A stretch of 64,000 nt of DNA from Moniliella sp. 'wahieum'. Taxonomy: Eukaryota; Basidiomycota; Moniliellomycetes; Moniliellales; Moniliellaceae. The DNA lies in the NCBI GenBank assembly GCA_003971905.1, contig RSEE01000026.1:124001-188000 (forward strand), read 5' to 3'. The position numbers and the translations under genes are program-made. Below, piece after piece: positions 47,804 to 59,386 of the stretch (the first letter of the stretch is position 1; each line of letters opens with the position of its first letter). The notes under the pieces were generated by a model, which saw only the letters and a list, made by a program, of their open reading frames with translations, had not been told where the DNA came from and did not search any database.

Positions 47804-48047
47804 GATGGTGGCGGTGATGGCGGCGCAGGAATGCGTGCGAGGAGGCGAGAAGTCCTCCCATCGAGGGCTGAGTCTGATTGGTCGGAGTACTCAGTCTGTC
47901 TGAGGATCGGAGGGGCTGCCAGCTGCTGGGTGATGATGACGATGCATGATACATGGCCCTCGCCTGGATTTCAAATTGCAGGTGGGAGCCAGTCGCCCTC
48001 GCCAGCCGGCCACCCGCACTCGATACTCCATCCCACCCGACGCGAGC
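47804..48047. promoter_or_regulatory. Divergent promoter between the acid phosphatase and C3HC genes
   Basis: Only 244 bp separate the start codons of the two divergent genes, so their promoters must overlap. No specific site is named with confidence. Confidence 0.5.
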
Positions 48048-49249
48048 ATGGTCGAGCCCAGCATCCAGGCCGCCGCCGACGTCCTCCGCGCCCTCGACCG
48101 CAGTCTGGACGCGTACCCGCTCCCCCCTGCCTTGCCTGACGACGCGGAGGGTGACGCGGCGTATGCGCCCACCAGCTTGTCGGCGCTGCATGCTCGCCTG
48201 GCCACGCTCCGACCCTCGGCCTACCGCCTCTACTTGGACCCCGCCCGCGTCGTTCCCCTAGCAGACTTTGTCAGCGTCGCACGCAGCTTGGCCTACGGCG
48301 CACCAGACACGATCCACGCCCAGACCCCCGACGCAGCTGGATGGGGACCCGTTTATGACACTTGGTCAGGGTGGGCCCGTGCACTGTTCGCTCCACTCCA
48401 GGTAGCCCGATGGGGATGGCGACGAGCACCGCCCGAGGTCAGCGATGTGAGCGCGGCCAGCTCAAGTGCGAGCTCGAGCGCGAGTGTACGGGAGGAAGCG
48501 CTGAACTGCCAAGTTTGTGGCAGCCGGTCCGAGGTTGGGTCAGTGCTGCGCGGGAGCATCCCGGATTTTCTCCTGAGCCCGAGGGCAAGGTGGCGTGCGA
48601 CACGGCAGTGTTGGACGCCGGTCTGGCAAAGTGGACGCGCACCCCGTCCCCCTCTCTCCCTGCATTTGCTCTTCCACATCAGCCGGGCTGTGCATGGCGG
48701 CTGGGTCCGTGCGACGGTACGTGCGCCCTGCTCTTCAATACAACGTGTACTAACTTCTAACTTCCTCCCTCCCTCCCGCCCTCTTCTGCATCCAGCTGAC
48801 ATCTTTTCACCCCCGAACTACTTCTCTCCCCCCCCGCTCGGGCCGAAGCTGCCGCCTCACTTAGCACCGCCCTCGCTGCTTCGTTGTCCGGGGACACGCT
48901 CCGCATCGGTCCAGACGACGCTTCTGGGGTGGCAGCGGAGGCCGATGCTGCTGCACAGCTGCTCTGGCCGCGGGGGTGGCGGCTTGTCACCCAAGGCGTG
49001 CTGGCCTGCAGCCTGTGTGCGCGCGAGGTGGGGCTACGCGGTACAGCGGCGACGAATGCGACGGTCAGTTTGGACCCAGTCGCGCTTCATGCCGATTTTT
49101 GCCCCTACCGCCACCTCGACGTACCACTCGGTCCGCCCGCCACTGCACCTCTCGTCCTAACTGACGGTCCACACACTGCTGCGGTCCGGCTCCTGGCCGA
49201 GGTATGGGGCGAAGCGACTGAGCCCGGGATAACAGAAGTGAGCACGTAA
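48048..49249 (+). CDS. C3HC-type zinc finger protein (Rsm1/NIPA-like)
   Basis: Homologues are fission yeast Rsm1 (mRNA export) and animal NIPA/ZC3HC1 (nuclear basket). Starts MVEPSIQAAADVLRALD at 48048. The family pattern is visible: ARLATLRPSAYRLYLDP, then VARWGWRR (where many members have Cys-Ala-Arg-x-Gly-Trp), LNCQVCGS, and LPHQPGCAWRLGPCD as the His-Cys part. A 79-bp intron (48717-48795, with a TACTAAC branch-like site near 48749) joins to ADIFSPPNYFSPP. The second zinc module reads GWRLVTQGVLACSLCARE then LDPVALHADFCPYR. The end is at 49249. Frame changes near 48530 and 48840. About 370 residues, as expected. Confidence 0.82.
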
Positions 49250-49601
49250 GGCACAGATGCATTTTCAGCTGAGCTCGCCAAGTTAGGAGATAGTGTCAAC
49301 ATTTTTTTCAGAAGATCTCAGCCCAAGCAACTGGGCAAAGGACACAAGGCTAGGGAGTGACAAGTAGGCATGTGACAACGAGAAGAGTGGGAGCAAGTGC
49401 AATCGAGAATGAAGGATGGGACGCGACGCGACGTGGGTTGAAACGGGAGTCACAAATGAGGGCCTACGATCCGTCAAGCAAGGCACGTAGGATCGTAGGG
49501 ATATTACATCGGGGTGAATCAGTAGGAGACGAGAAAATGATTGGGGCGCGGAGCGGTGCAGATTTGGTGGTGGGCGCCAAAATGGCAATCGGCGCGGTGC
49601 G
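49250..49601. other. Intergenic, convergent gene ends
   Basis: About 350 bp between the 3' ends of the C3HC gene (+) and the kinase (-); nothing else seen. Confidence 0.6.
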
Positions 49602-52210
49602 TCACTCATTGTCGCCATCGTGGTGCAGCGTGATGCACTCAAAGCCGGAAAAGGGACTGTTCGAGTCGGGCGTAAAACGCGCATCCCCATTGGTACCAGG
49701 CAGAGGATCAATATTGCGCGCTGAAGCGCTGGCAACGGGAAGGGAAGAAGTAAGCCCTGAGGCCGAAGAGCCTGCCGAGGCAGGCTTGGACTTTTCGCCC
49801 GCCCGAGCTTGTTGCGCTTCAAGAGCAGCGAGCACTTCGGCCGGTGGGGGGGATAATGGGCGGTTGACGGTTGCGAAGCAAACCCCAGTTGAGTGACGCA
49901 AACCAGCGGTGCTCCTTCACCTCTGACGCTCCTGAAACGGAGCCCAGGCGAGAGGTCTCGTCCTTGATGAGGAGTTTTTTGATCAAGCTCTTGCCTGCTG
50001 GGGATAGCGCTTGCACATGGTGACTCGACGACGGCTCGGGGAAGACCACCTCGCGCTTGAGCACGTTCGAAAAGGTGCCATTGCGCGACGAGCCTTTGAA
50101 CGGCGTGGTGGCATAAATCATTTCGTAGATCAAGATCCCCAGCGTCCACCAGTCCACAGCCGACGTGTGGCCGCAGCCTTTGATCACCTCGGGTGCAATG
50201 TACTCTTCAGTACCAACAAACGAATTGGTGCGCAAGTCACCAATGCAGGATCGTGTGTCGACCAGGGGCACACTCGTAGGCGTTGCCTGCCTGATCGCCG
50301 CCGGCGCTCCTCCCGAGGACCGGCGCGGGCGGAAAGATCAAAGTCGGAGAGCATCACGTGGCCCGACTCGTGCAATAGAATATTTTCGGGCTTCAGATCG
50401 CGGTAGATAAAGCCCATGAGATGAAGATACTCAATGGCAGCCGTTACTTCGGCCGCATAAAACTTGGCATCCTCTTCGGGCAGACATTTGCCCGGCAGGG
50501 ATTGGAGAGCACGGAAAAACTCTCCGCCCACACAGTACTCCATGCAGAAGTACAAGTACTCTTCCGATTGGAAGCTGTGGTAGAGCGTAATGATGAAAGG
50601 GTGGTTGAGCGACGCAAGGATCTCCTGCTCGGTCAAAACGCGCTTGATTTTGTTGCGCTTGATCATTTCCTTCTTGCTCAAGACTACCATCCAGGTTCCC
50701 ATATCAGTAACTGGCATTGAATCCCACTCAAAATGGAAAAAAAACGTACCTTTCATGGCAAAGAGTTTTTCCGACTTCTTTTCTCGTACCAGATAGACTT
50801 TGCCCACGTCCCCTTTGCCCAGAAGCTTGATCTTGTTGAACGAGCCAGGACCCACCTCGGCAGCCGCTACCTTGATCGCCGAGGCGGAATATGTACGGCG
50901 CCCCACACCGGGGGCAAAGGAAGATTCGGTCGCATCAAAGCATTCGGCGCAGAGGGGCAGTGAGCCAAACTAGGCAAGTGGCCTACTGAATACGAAGGTG
51001 GCTTGGACCGAGTCGAAGTGGGCGGTGAAGGAGTGCGAGGGGAGGGCGTGTTGATATGAAGCAGAGCCAACGATGACCCCAACGATCCCTTCCGCTTGGG
51101 GCGAAGTGGTGAGGAGATTGCCTTAGCTTCCTTGTCCCGACCCCGATGGCGCCAAAAAAACAAACTGCTGATCGGTCCGCTGCTCCCTCCTGATGGAGAT
51201 TCCGCTCCCGAGGCCAGGGAGGAGGCACCCTGCGCTCCCTCCTTGGACCCGCCGCTCGATGCTTGCGCAGCTGAGGCCGAATGAATCCTCTTCAGGGGGA
51301 CGGGCCGGGACCCGATCCCGATCCCGATCCCGATCCCGGTCCTGTCGAGCGGGAGCCCGGCCGCGAGACCGAACGCAAGAAGCCGCCTGTTGCTGCTGTC
51401 TGCTGCTGTGGCTCAAAGTCTTGCGAACTGAAGCTGAGCGCGTTGGCATTCATCGGCACATTCGATCCGGTAAAGGTAGGCCAGCGGTGCAGATCATCCG
51501 CTGGTGCAGGTACGAGCGTACTGGGTCGCAGGTGGAGTGGGTGTGCCACCTGAGGTGGACGCGCTGTACGGAGGCGGGAGGGATGCGTGAGCTTGGGCGG
51601 TGGGCGAGGCAGATGGGCTGGCAGGGTTCAAACCCTTAGCAGGGTCTGCCTCCTGGGGCGATCCCGATTGGGAAGCTTGGATCGCGCGTCGTGGTGGGCG
51701 AGACTGGAGGCATGGAATCAACCGGCTGCCCTAAAGCATGGCCCGTAGCGGTATGGAAGATACGCATTTGTTGCTCGTGGTACGTAGTGCTGGCAAAGGG
51801 GGAATGTGAATCAGGCAAGAAGGCAGAAGGATTGATGCTGGGCGGGACCATGGGGAGGACGGTGGGCTGCTCGGCAGACGAGACAGGGCTGGGGCGGTCG
51901 GAGAAGGTGCCGGCGCTGGACGCAGAGGGGGAAACCAGAGTCGAAGGCGGCTGGGAGGGCGGCACGGTGGGAAGACTCTGGAGAGGAACGGGCGGCTGGG
52001 AGGAGGCTGGGTCGAGGGTGAGCATGTGGGGGGGGATGTCGTCGCTGCGTTGGGAGGCGCTGCGAGCAAGAGACGAGCGCTTGGGAAGCCCAAGACAGAG
52101 CGCCACCTGCGATTGGGAGTGCCGCTGTCGGCGGGAGAGGGGGCAGGGCGAAGAGGCGAGCTGGCCTGGGTGGATGCAGGCGCGGGGTGTGGCTGCTGGG
52201 TACCCAACAT
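49602..52210 (-). CDS. AGC protein kinase, Nrc2/Fpk1 (flippase kinase) type
   Basis: Phosphorylates and activates plasma-membrane aminophospholipid flippases in yeast; Nrc-2 controls development in Neurospora. The N-terminal 550 or so residues are Pro/Ser-rich; the start at 52210 ([17 protein letters not shown]) is provisional. The kinase domain starts [18 protein letters not shown] (glycine loop, about 50830), FAMK with the catalytic Lys (about 50755), a 66-bp intron (50684-50749), [28 protein letters not shown] (about 50390) and LSDFDLS. The DFD in place of DFG is typical of this subgroup. Then [31 protein letters not shown] and [22 protein letters not shown]-terminal tail ends [13 protein letters not shown]. 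Frame changes lie in the activation-segment insertion (about 50290-50340), the C-tail (about 49890) and repeatedly in the N-terminus. Confidence 0.9.
51309..51340. repeat. (GATCCC)n hexanucleotide tract inside kinase N-terminus
   Basis: Five copies of a 6-bp unit, read on the coding strand as Gly-Ser or Asp-Arg dipeptides depending on frame. It lies in the disordered N-terminal region, where length variation should be tolerated. Confidence 0.8.
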
Positions 52211-53162
52211 GGCAGGGCGCAGGAATGACGATGGGTGGGGGTGGAGGTGGCAGTGGAGGTGGAGATGGAGGTGGAGGTGGAGATGGAGGTGGAGGTGGCG
52301 GTGGAGGTGCAAGTGGCGGGAGTGGGGGCGGGGGTTACAGGGGGGGGCGGTCCAAGTCGACGAGGGGACGGGGCAAGAGCGGCGAGAGAGCGAGAGTGGG
52401 GAGACCGACCCAAGACGACTCGGAGTATGCAGCACCGCAGCGCACAACCTGGGCACAGCCCAGCCTTGTGCGATGTGAGATCTGGGATCCGAGTATGGGC
52501 GTCTGAGTACCGAGCACTGAGTCTAGCCTGGCCGGCCCATTCGCCGCTGCATAATGCGTGCTGGGTGCTGGGTGCTGGGTGCTGCCTGCTGCATGGGCTG
52601 CACCCGCCTCATGCCCACCCAGCCCCCCCCCATCGCGTGCCCTCTGATGCCCCCGCCTACCCCGCCCGCCCCCGAGCCAGAGGAAGCACGACCAGGACGC
52701 ACAGCACAGAGGCAGTCTAGGAAGCCCCCCAGCAGCCAAACGCGCTGCCCCCAACTCCCGCACCACACCTGTGGGGGCGGCCCAGCCAGGCAGAGAGCTG
52801 CCCTGTGCCTGGATGCCGCCGTCGCAATGTCACATGTCACAAGTCACAGGTCGCCCGCCTAACATCCGCATCACCCATTAGGCGCTCGTCTACATGCATC
52901 AGCCATCAGTACTTAGTGACTAGAGTGACTAGTGAGTAAAGCTAGTAACTCCTCAGCGCCTCAGCGCCTCGGCGCAGCTCTATACGCAGTCCACATGTCC
53001 ACACAGTGCCCCTCCCTGCCTGCACAATGTGGGCGGCTTGGGGAAGCCAGTTTATTACGTAGGCACTCTGCGGCTGTCCTTGGCATCATCGATCATCGAT
53101 CATTCGATCATCGGCCAGCGCTGCACGAAGAATTGCACGATGCAAGAGACGGCCGGAGAATT
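52211..53162. other. Intergenic with microsatellites
   Basis: GGAGGT/GGAGAT trinucleotide-hexamer tract (about 52228-52310) just upstream of the kinase, GTGCTGG triplicate (about 52558-52582), GTGACTAG and GCGCCTCA words (about 52915-52975). No gene seen; the kinase N-terminus could start further right if frame changes are allowed. Confidence 0.5.
52228..52310. repeat. (GGAGGT)n-like microsatellite
   Basis: Imperfect GGTGGA/GATGGA hexamer units over about 80 bp, immediately 5' of the chosen kinase start. Confidence 0.85.
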
Positions 53163-53414
53163 GTTAGAGGGTACTGCTAGGGTTCTCCTGCGCGGCCCTC
53201 AATGGATCGGTGACGCTCGCCTAGCCGAGCGGAAGCGTTCCGCTCGCAGGCCGCGCACGCCCTGCTCGCTCCATCTCCCTTCTCTCTCTCCTTTCCTTCC
53301 CTTCAGACGTTGCTTGAAGACTTGTGGCTCACCACTTTGCCTTCACGCCTTGTCTGAAGGCTGCTTTGCAGCTGATCCATAGGATCGCGAGTGCTCCCAA
53401 GTCGTACTCTAGCA
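53163..53414 (+). repeat. Dispersed repeat family B, copy 1
   Basis: About 250 bp nearly identical in inverted orientation to 59387-59736, from GTTAGAGGGTACTGCTAGGG to AAGTCGTACTCTAGCA. No terminal inverted repeats or open protein were recognised. It could be a solo LTR, a SINE or a MITE-like unit. Confidence 0.88.
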
Positions 53415-53940
53415 AGAATGTGGGCAGAATGTGGGTCTATTCCAATGGAGAAGCCTTTCTGCGTCGGAAGCAGGGGGGATGCAGCGTGCACTGTCGGGGA
53501 CGCTCCATAGAACAGTGCCGAGGGGTTAGTGGCCACTGCTGGCCAGCCACTGCGTTGTGCACCTTTCCGCTTTCCTCACATTCACAGCTGCGGACCACCT
53601 GAGACGTGCTTGACCCGTACCTCTCTTGCAACATAGCGCCACCATCGTCGATCTCCCTGCTGCCTCAGTTGTAATGATTTCCGCTTTCGCACCATTGTTT
53701 CCACCTGGCTTTGTCAACTCATGTCAACGGTTTTGATGTGCAGAAGACTGCATAATGCAATTGATCTCATCACATCTTTTGGAAACAAACGCGAGCATCT
53801 GCGCTTTGATCTTCGGCATCACATCACTGCGTCATCACACGCCTCGCATGTCGAGCCAGACACCCATAATCTTGCACGATGAAGATTGGTATACATTTTC
53901 CTGGATATATATTTGGTACTACTGAGATGAAAGACCAATA
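53415..53940. other. Intergenic
   Basis: No feature recognised. Confidence 0.5.
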
Positions 53941-55147
53941 CTACAAGCCGTCATCTTCGGTGTCAGAGGAAGAGTCTCGGAGTTGGGTGAGCACTGAGGT
54001 CCAGATGCGGTCACACCCAGAGTAAAAGATGCGGTCTTGGCGCCTGTGCAGGGCCGAGGGTGTGTAGAAGAGACAAATGAGTACTAGCTGTGACGACAGA
54101 GAAATGCGGCCAAGGAGAAGGAGAAGGAGCATCTCTTAGAAGATTGATGTGTACCATGATTCTTGTCAGGAGACGGAGATGGGGGAAAGGGGCAGATGGA
54201 TTGCATACATCTATGGACGCAGAGGAGGTATATGACCTCCTCAGGAAGGGGCACAGTCGAGAGGTGGACACAGGATCTCCCAACTGATAGGAATCACGCC
54301 ATAGTGCCCATACGGGCCTAGTGGGCAAGGGCCCCCTAGCACGGGTGATTCTGACAGAAGACGATTGTAAGGGGGGGGGGGTGGTCTCCACCACGGTTGC
54401 GCTTTTGTGATATCCGGGAATTCGTCATGGCTACCTAGAGCTTATGGATCCAACGACCATATATAATCAGTTAGGCAACCGCACCCTGGAGATTACCCAT
54501 CGTAACAGGAGAGGATAGAGATGGGGGAAGGATGAGGATCATATTCATATAGTGGAAAGGGAGGGAGGTATATATGCCTCGGAGAAGAAGAGAACATGCG
54601 AGCTAAATCACATGGAGGGAGGGAAAGGGAGCACGATCCAAAGGGTAAAACAAGGTCTTTGTCATGGGGGGGTCCCGAGATGAGATCCCCCCCTGTAGTT
54701 TAGGGGTATAATATAAACCCTTGGACAGATCAATCGGTGGCTCGTACGTTAGGTCCTGCTCCAGATCCTGGTTGAACCGAATGGGCGTACTAGAGGCGAG
54801 GGAGAGATCCACTAGTTTGGGTGGCTGCCTGCGTGCAAAGGCCGCAGTCCAGACCCTCCGAGGTAGGAGCCGCGTACTTAGGTCGTTAGACCAGCTGAAG
54901 GGGTCCAGGAGCTCCGAAGTTATCCTCTGTTCCACCACACTCGGTACGCTGTAGCTGGCGGGAACAGACAGAGTCCTAAAGAAGAGCAAGCGCTACTGAT
55001 GAGAGTAACGGCGGCTTGCAGTGCACTCGACGTAAGTCGTAAATTCGTAAGCGTAAGGGTGGCAGAAGGTAGAAGGGTGAGAGAGGAACTGATAGTGGGG
55101 GAGCAAAGGTAGAAGACAGGATGGTCGACAAGGACCACCGCTAGCAA
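53941..55147 (-). CDS. Coding-like region, unrecognised protein, possibly broken
   Basis: The minus strand reads protein-like over 1.2 kb in several frames: VVLVDHPVFYLCSPTISS, SVPSVVEQRITSELLDPFSW (about 54900-54960), FARRQPPKLVDLSLASSTPI, DLEQDLTYEPPIDLSKGLYY, then after stops SRLCPFLRRSYTSSASIDV and an ending RRQDRIFYSGCDRIWTSVL at 53941. I recognise no family. It lies inside the inverted repeat pair, so an element-borne or fossil gene is possible; so is an unannotated host gene with errors. Confidence 0.35.
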
Positions 55148-56190
55148 GCCTTAGACATGGCTGCTTATATACAGCAGAAGGAACCAGGCCTCAAGTGCCT
55201 CATGACAGGTATAGACAGAATGCGGGACACTTCCCAGAGAGGTAAAGACTAATTCACAGCCCTTGCTTTCCAAGGTGCTGACGCTGCGTAGTCGGGCGCA
55301 GCAGGAAAGGTTCTATCAAGACTGGACGCAATGGACACAAAGATCGTATCGATAAGCCATGCGACCATGGCGGGCCGCGGATGATATCGGCAGCAATGAT
55401 AAGGTGTCGAACCGGCTCTCTCTCGCTAATCTAACCGGACTGACGCGTGTTGGGCTGAGATGTCTACGACATGCGGGGCTCAGCGTCCGGAGATAACCGG
55501 AGCGCCCGTAACAGCAGTCTAGAACAAATCAAGGGGGCCAGACAACTTGGTGACAAGAACGTGATCAGTGAGTCTGATCCCGACAAACTGTAGAATGCCA
55601 GAGAGCAGGAAGTTGATGGTGCATTGTTGCGTTTGCACATGAGCTACTAACAGGAGGCTACAGAACATTCCTGCCCGCCAAGAAGGAATATTATTGCAGG
55701 AATGAGAGAACGCGAAGGTTCCGGGCTTGAGCTAACCGCGCCACTACACAGCGTGGCGTCACAAGAAAGCCTCCTTGTGCAGACTGACTCTCTGGTCTCA
55801 GTTCTCTCAGTTCTCAGAAGTTCCACACTTTGGCGTTTACATGTTTACAGCGCCCCGCCCTGCTGGATGGGCCTGTGGAGAGACGCCAATTAAAATTAAC
55901 CCCGGACTCCCTAAGACATCATTTATCACCCATCACCGGTCACCATCATCGACTATGTATCAGCGTCACCTGTCATAATGCTTGATCTCAGAGGTCACCG
56001 GTCACCGGCCGGACACCCGCACATCTCAGGTGACTAGTGACGCGGACGAGAGATGATCGATGATCGATGACTAGGACTACTAGGACTAGAGATAGTGATT
56101 GCCACTGCGTGGTGCATGTGCCGATGCATGGATCGCGTTCAGATCGCGGCCCGATGTTCAAAGGCTTTTCTGCACGGCAAAATGAAAAAT
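55148..56190. other. Intergenic with a family A repeat
   Basis: Holds copy 3 of family A (55597-55755) and GATCATCGATCATCGATG words (about 56050-56070). No gene seen. Confidence 0.55.
55597..55755. repeat. Dispersed repeat family A, copy 3
   Basis: GCCAGAGAGCAGGAAG, GCACATGAGCTAC, CTGCCCGCCAAGAAGGA and a terminal GCTAACCGCGCCACTAC. The reverse complement of the end, GTAGTGGCGCGGTTAGC, resembles a tRNA D-arm/A-box. Best-preserved copy of the three for that part. Confidence 0.7.
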
Positions 56191-56286
56191 GACGAGAGTG
56201 GGATTCGAACCCACGCCCCGGAGGACTGCGGTTAGGGATGAACGTAATCCTTAACACAGCGCGTTAGACCACTTCGCTATCTCGCC
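56191..56286 (-). tRNA. tRNA-Leu(AAG) with a 17-nt intron
   Basis: The minus strand folds as a cloverleaf. The acceptor GGCGAGA (56286-56280) pairs with TCTCGTC (56197-56191) with one G-U. The D-arm is GCGAAGTGGTCTAACGC. The anticodon stem CTGTG pairs with CGCAG around loop TTAAGG(N), giving anticodon AAG. A class-II variable arm TCCTCCGGGGC and the T-arm GTGGGTTCGAATCCCAC (intact B box) follow. A 17-nt intron (56232-56248) sits at the canonical position one base 3' of the anticodon. CCA is not encoded, as normal in eukaryotes. A T-run terminator downstream is weak (TTTTTCATTTT on the minus strand, about 56180-56190). Confidence 0.95.
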
Positions 56287-56703
56287 CTTGTAATGAGAAG
56301 CTGATAGTCACCACACCCATGCAGCTGAATACACTCCATGTCATCTACGGATATAACGTACGGATGTGACAAAGCAGTATGCAAAACCGTACTAAATTAT
56401 ACGAGAGAAGACAGGGAGAAAGGAACCGAAAGACCGTATGAAAGTCGTTATCAGTTATCGAAATCAAGCGCGACGTCGATGATGATATAATAGCACCAAG
56501 TTTGGGAGTTTAGTGGTAGGGAGAGTAAGCTTCTGTTTGACATCGTAAACACACGAAGAGACATGGCCCGTGGACGGGCCTCGCACCATGCAGCATCATG
56601 GCATTACACGCGTTACACAGCTTGGGTAATGAGCGAGCGCCACCAGTTACACCGTGCACCACGGCCGCCCTCCCACGAGTAAGCATCAGCGACAGTGAAG
56701 TTG
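56287..56703. other. Intergenic
   Basis: Promoter-side flank of the tRNA and 3' flank of the esterase gene; nothing further recognised. Confidence 0.5.
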
Positions 56704-58518
56704 TTACTCAGTCCTTGGACTGGCATAATAAGTGGTACCTAAAGGGGGGTGGAACTTGTGGCGTCTCGCATGGCCACCGGTCTGATTGAGATTGAGGAAG
56801 CTGAAGCCCGGGCCGATTCCTTTGGACAGACTGGTTGCCGGTACTAGGCCAAGCACAAAGGGCAGCGTTGCTGCTCTCTGCTGCTGGCCCCAACCCGCTA
56901 AGGGCCGTGGCTTGAACTTGGCAGGCCTGTGAACGTGGGTTGTTCTCAGAGATAAAATCAGTCCAGAATGTTGGAAAGCAGTCGCGAGTTCAGGTCCGTG
57001 GAAAGATTGAAGAGCAGTAGAGGGGAATATAAGTGAAAGGTCGGAGGTATGGAGAGCAGGTACGACAGAGTACTGATATGCGAAGCCATTCGTACCGTAC
57101 GCCTGCGCTAGCCACAAGCTGGGGCAAATAATATCGGCCTCGGCCCAAATGTTGGAAAGACGAGCGTGCGGGCCAAGGTGGAAGTGGTGGAGGAAGCGGT
57201 GGGTAAACTAGTTCCGGAGGTAGCAAAGTTTACGTCCACGGAATCGTCGAAGGGGTATTGACTGAGGACATCGGCTGTTGTGGTATTGCCCCCAAGGAAA
57301 GGCATAGACTGCGCCAACCATGCCGCCGAATCCGTGTCATTCGTCACAGAGTTTGGTACAAAGGCGGTTCCCTCCTCAGCGTTATGGCCGACCATGGCAT
57401 ACCTGCCGTTCACTTTGCCTTGGGCCAGTAGAGTGGCAGGTTGATCCGTCAAAAAGAAACCGTCAATCACAGGATTGAAAGGCCATGTGCCATTTGGGCT
57501 CCTGTTGGTAAGGTTCTGACTCAATACCTGGATCTCGTCAAAAGAGAGCTTCCTTAGACAGTCCACAGCAGATCCCGAGCCGCACTGGGCTGCCTCAGCC
57601 ACATCGGCGTAAAGCTTCTCGACCGTGGATGAGTTGAACCATCCGTCTTAGGCAGACCGGGGGAGGGAGGAAGCAATTATTCCCGTGAAGAGATTGGTGC
57701 CGAGTGAACCGTTGTAACTAACGCTGTGGTGCAACACCGCACCACCACCAGCTGATTGACCGGCAATAGTAACCCGAGTGGGGTCTCCACCAAATGCAGT
57801 GATGTGGTCATGGACCCACTGGAGCGCCGCATTTTGGTCAAACAGGCCCACATTCGCCGTACCTGCGTTCTGGGATAGATCCGTAGAGGACAGATAGCCA
57901 AGAATACCTAGTCGGTATTGTACTGCAACGAAGACAAATTTGGAGGTGCTGGTCTGCATAAGGCTCGTGGGGTCATACGAACTTGCACTCCCAGATGCGT
58001 ATCCTGCACCAAAGCAATTACGCTGCGTCAGTATATGCAACCTAGATCAATTTCAGAGCACTTACCTCCACCATGGAACCAGACTAACACGGGGAGGTTG
58101 GTTGCATTGGAAGGCGAAACGACGTTAACATATAGGCAGTCCTCAGAGGAGCCTGTGTTATCGGCGCTGCCCAGGCCGGACGCAGGTTGCTGGAGACAGC
58201 TGGGAGGAGGAATCAGGGCTGGGACTGTCAGGTTCTCCACTCGGGTGGTGACGGTGTTTGCCAGCGCGTTTCGGGTGTTGCAGGGGCAGCGTAACGGATG
58301 CCCTGCCAGGAACGCAGTTGCGTTGAGGGATTGACGGAGCCCTGGTAGCGCACATAACCCAGATCGACCAGTGCATCGGGCGAGATGGTGTTGGAGCGGG
58401 AGTGGATGAAGTTCGAAGGTTGAGGAAACGTGGGGGCTGCCAGCACTGATGGAGCAGCCGCGGCAGTGGAAAGGATGGCGAGCCCAAAATACGACAGCAC
58501 CATCGCACGCAGGGCCAT
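56704..58518 (-). CDS. Secreted type-B carboxylesterase/lipase
   Basis: Alpha/beta-hydrolase acting on esters outside the cell. Starts MALRAMVLSYFGLAILST at 58518 with a signal peptide ending around AAAAP. Family blocks: SWQGIRYAAPATPE, the type-B signature GSSEDCLYVNVVSP, LPVLVWFHGG, a 62-bp intron (58004-58065, GTAAGT...GGTGCAG), FVAVQYRLGILGYLSS, the nucleophile elbow VTIAGQSAGGGAV (Gln where Glu is usual), the acid in GHNAEEGTAFVPN and the histidine in FHGPELATAF. N-glycosylation sequons are frequent (NLTV, NATN, NGSL). Frame changes lie near 58250, 57655 and 57120. The C-terminus after about 56930 is less certain. About 570 residues, as in Candida rugosa-type lipases. Confidence 0.9.
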
Positions 58519-59386
58519 CGGATGGATGAATGGCGGTGGTTGCGTTCGCGATGAGGTTGATGAAGCGGCGGTAGCGAATCGGATAGTTTTTTTTTGCTGG
58601 TTCGGTCAACCCGGCGAACGCATGTGTCACAAATGTCTTGCGTCAAAAAGCCTGAGCCTGAGCCTCAGGGCAGTCTCAGGCTCTTCGGGGCTTGCGAGGC
58701 GCTCCAATTACGTGTGTCATCGATCATCGATCCTCTTGCATCATGCATCATGATCAAGGATCCTCGATCCGGCCCTTAAATGAATCAATTGAAAATAGCC
58801 ACCGACGGGATGACGTGTGATGCAGGGCGCATGATGCATGACGCGTGGCGTACGCCTACTGACCTCATTGAACGTTTAAATTACGTCGCTTACTTATCAT
58901 GCTGCTGTCTGCATCATTATCAGTTTGTCACGTTTCCGCGCCCTATGCACTGCCACATTTGTCACACGGCGTTTCCATGCTAATGCAGTGCACCACCACT
59001 ACTTGAACGGGTCCTGCAAGGTCCTCCTCTTGCGTCTTTGGTAGTGGGAGAAGACGGTATACGTGCATTACTGCGGGGCTGTGCCATCATAAGTTGAACG
59101 TGATTTGATGAACTCGTCGATCGATGAATCAGCTGAACGCTGAATTTCAGCGGCTGAATATTGGATTTTCTCAGCTCTCTTCATGTCTTCAATAAGCTTC
59201 ATCAGGCCCAGGCCTCGTGGAAGATTCACATGCATCGAGCCCGGGTAGTGACGCACAAGATGCATGAGGCATTGCATGATGTTTGATGATCGTCGGGGCG
59301 GCGACCAGTGGTATATGGTGCTTGGGTGATGAGTAGTTGCAGCGTTTTGCACACTTGAAGCTTATTCAATACTCGATGGTCGAGAG
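58519..59386. other. Intergenic with short-word repeats
   Basis: Contains GCCTGAGCCTGAGCCTCAGG (about 58649-58668), GATCATCGATC and CATCATGCATCATGATC words (about 58718-58755). No gene seen. Confidence 0.55.

Noticed and set aside
51731-52456. His/Leu-repeat open stretch on the minus strand
   Set aside because: Alternative frame of the kinase N-terminal region and the upstream GGAGGT microsatellite, not a histidine-rich protein.
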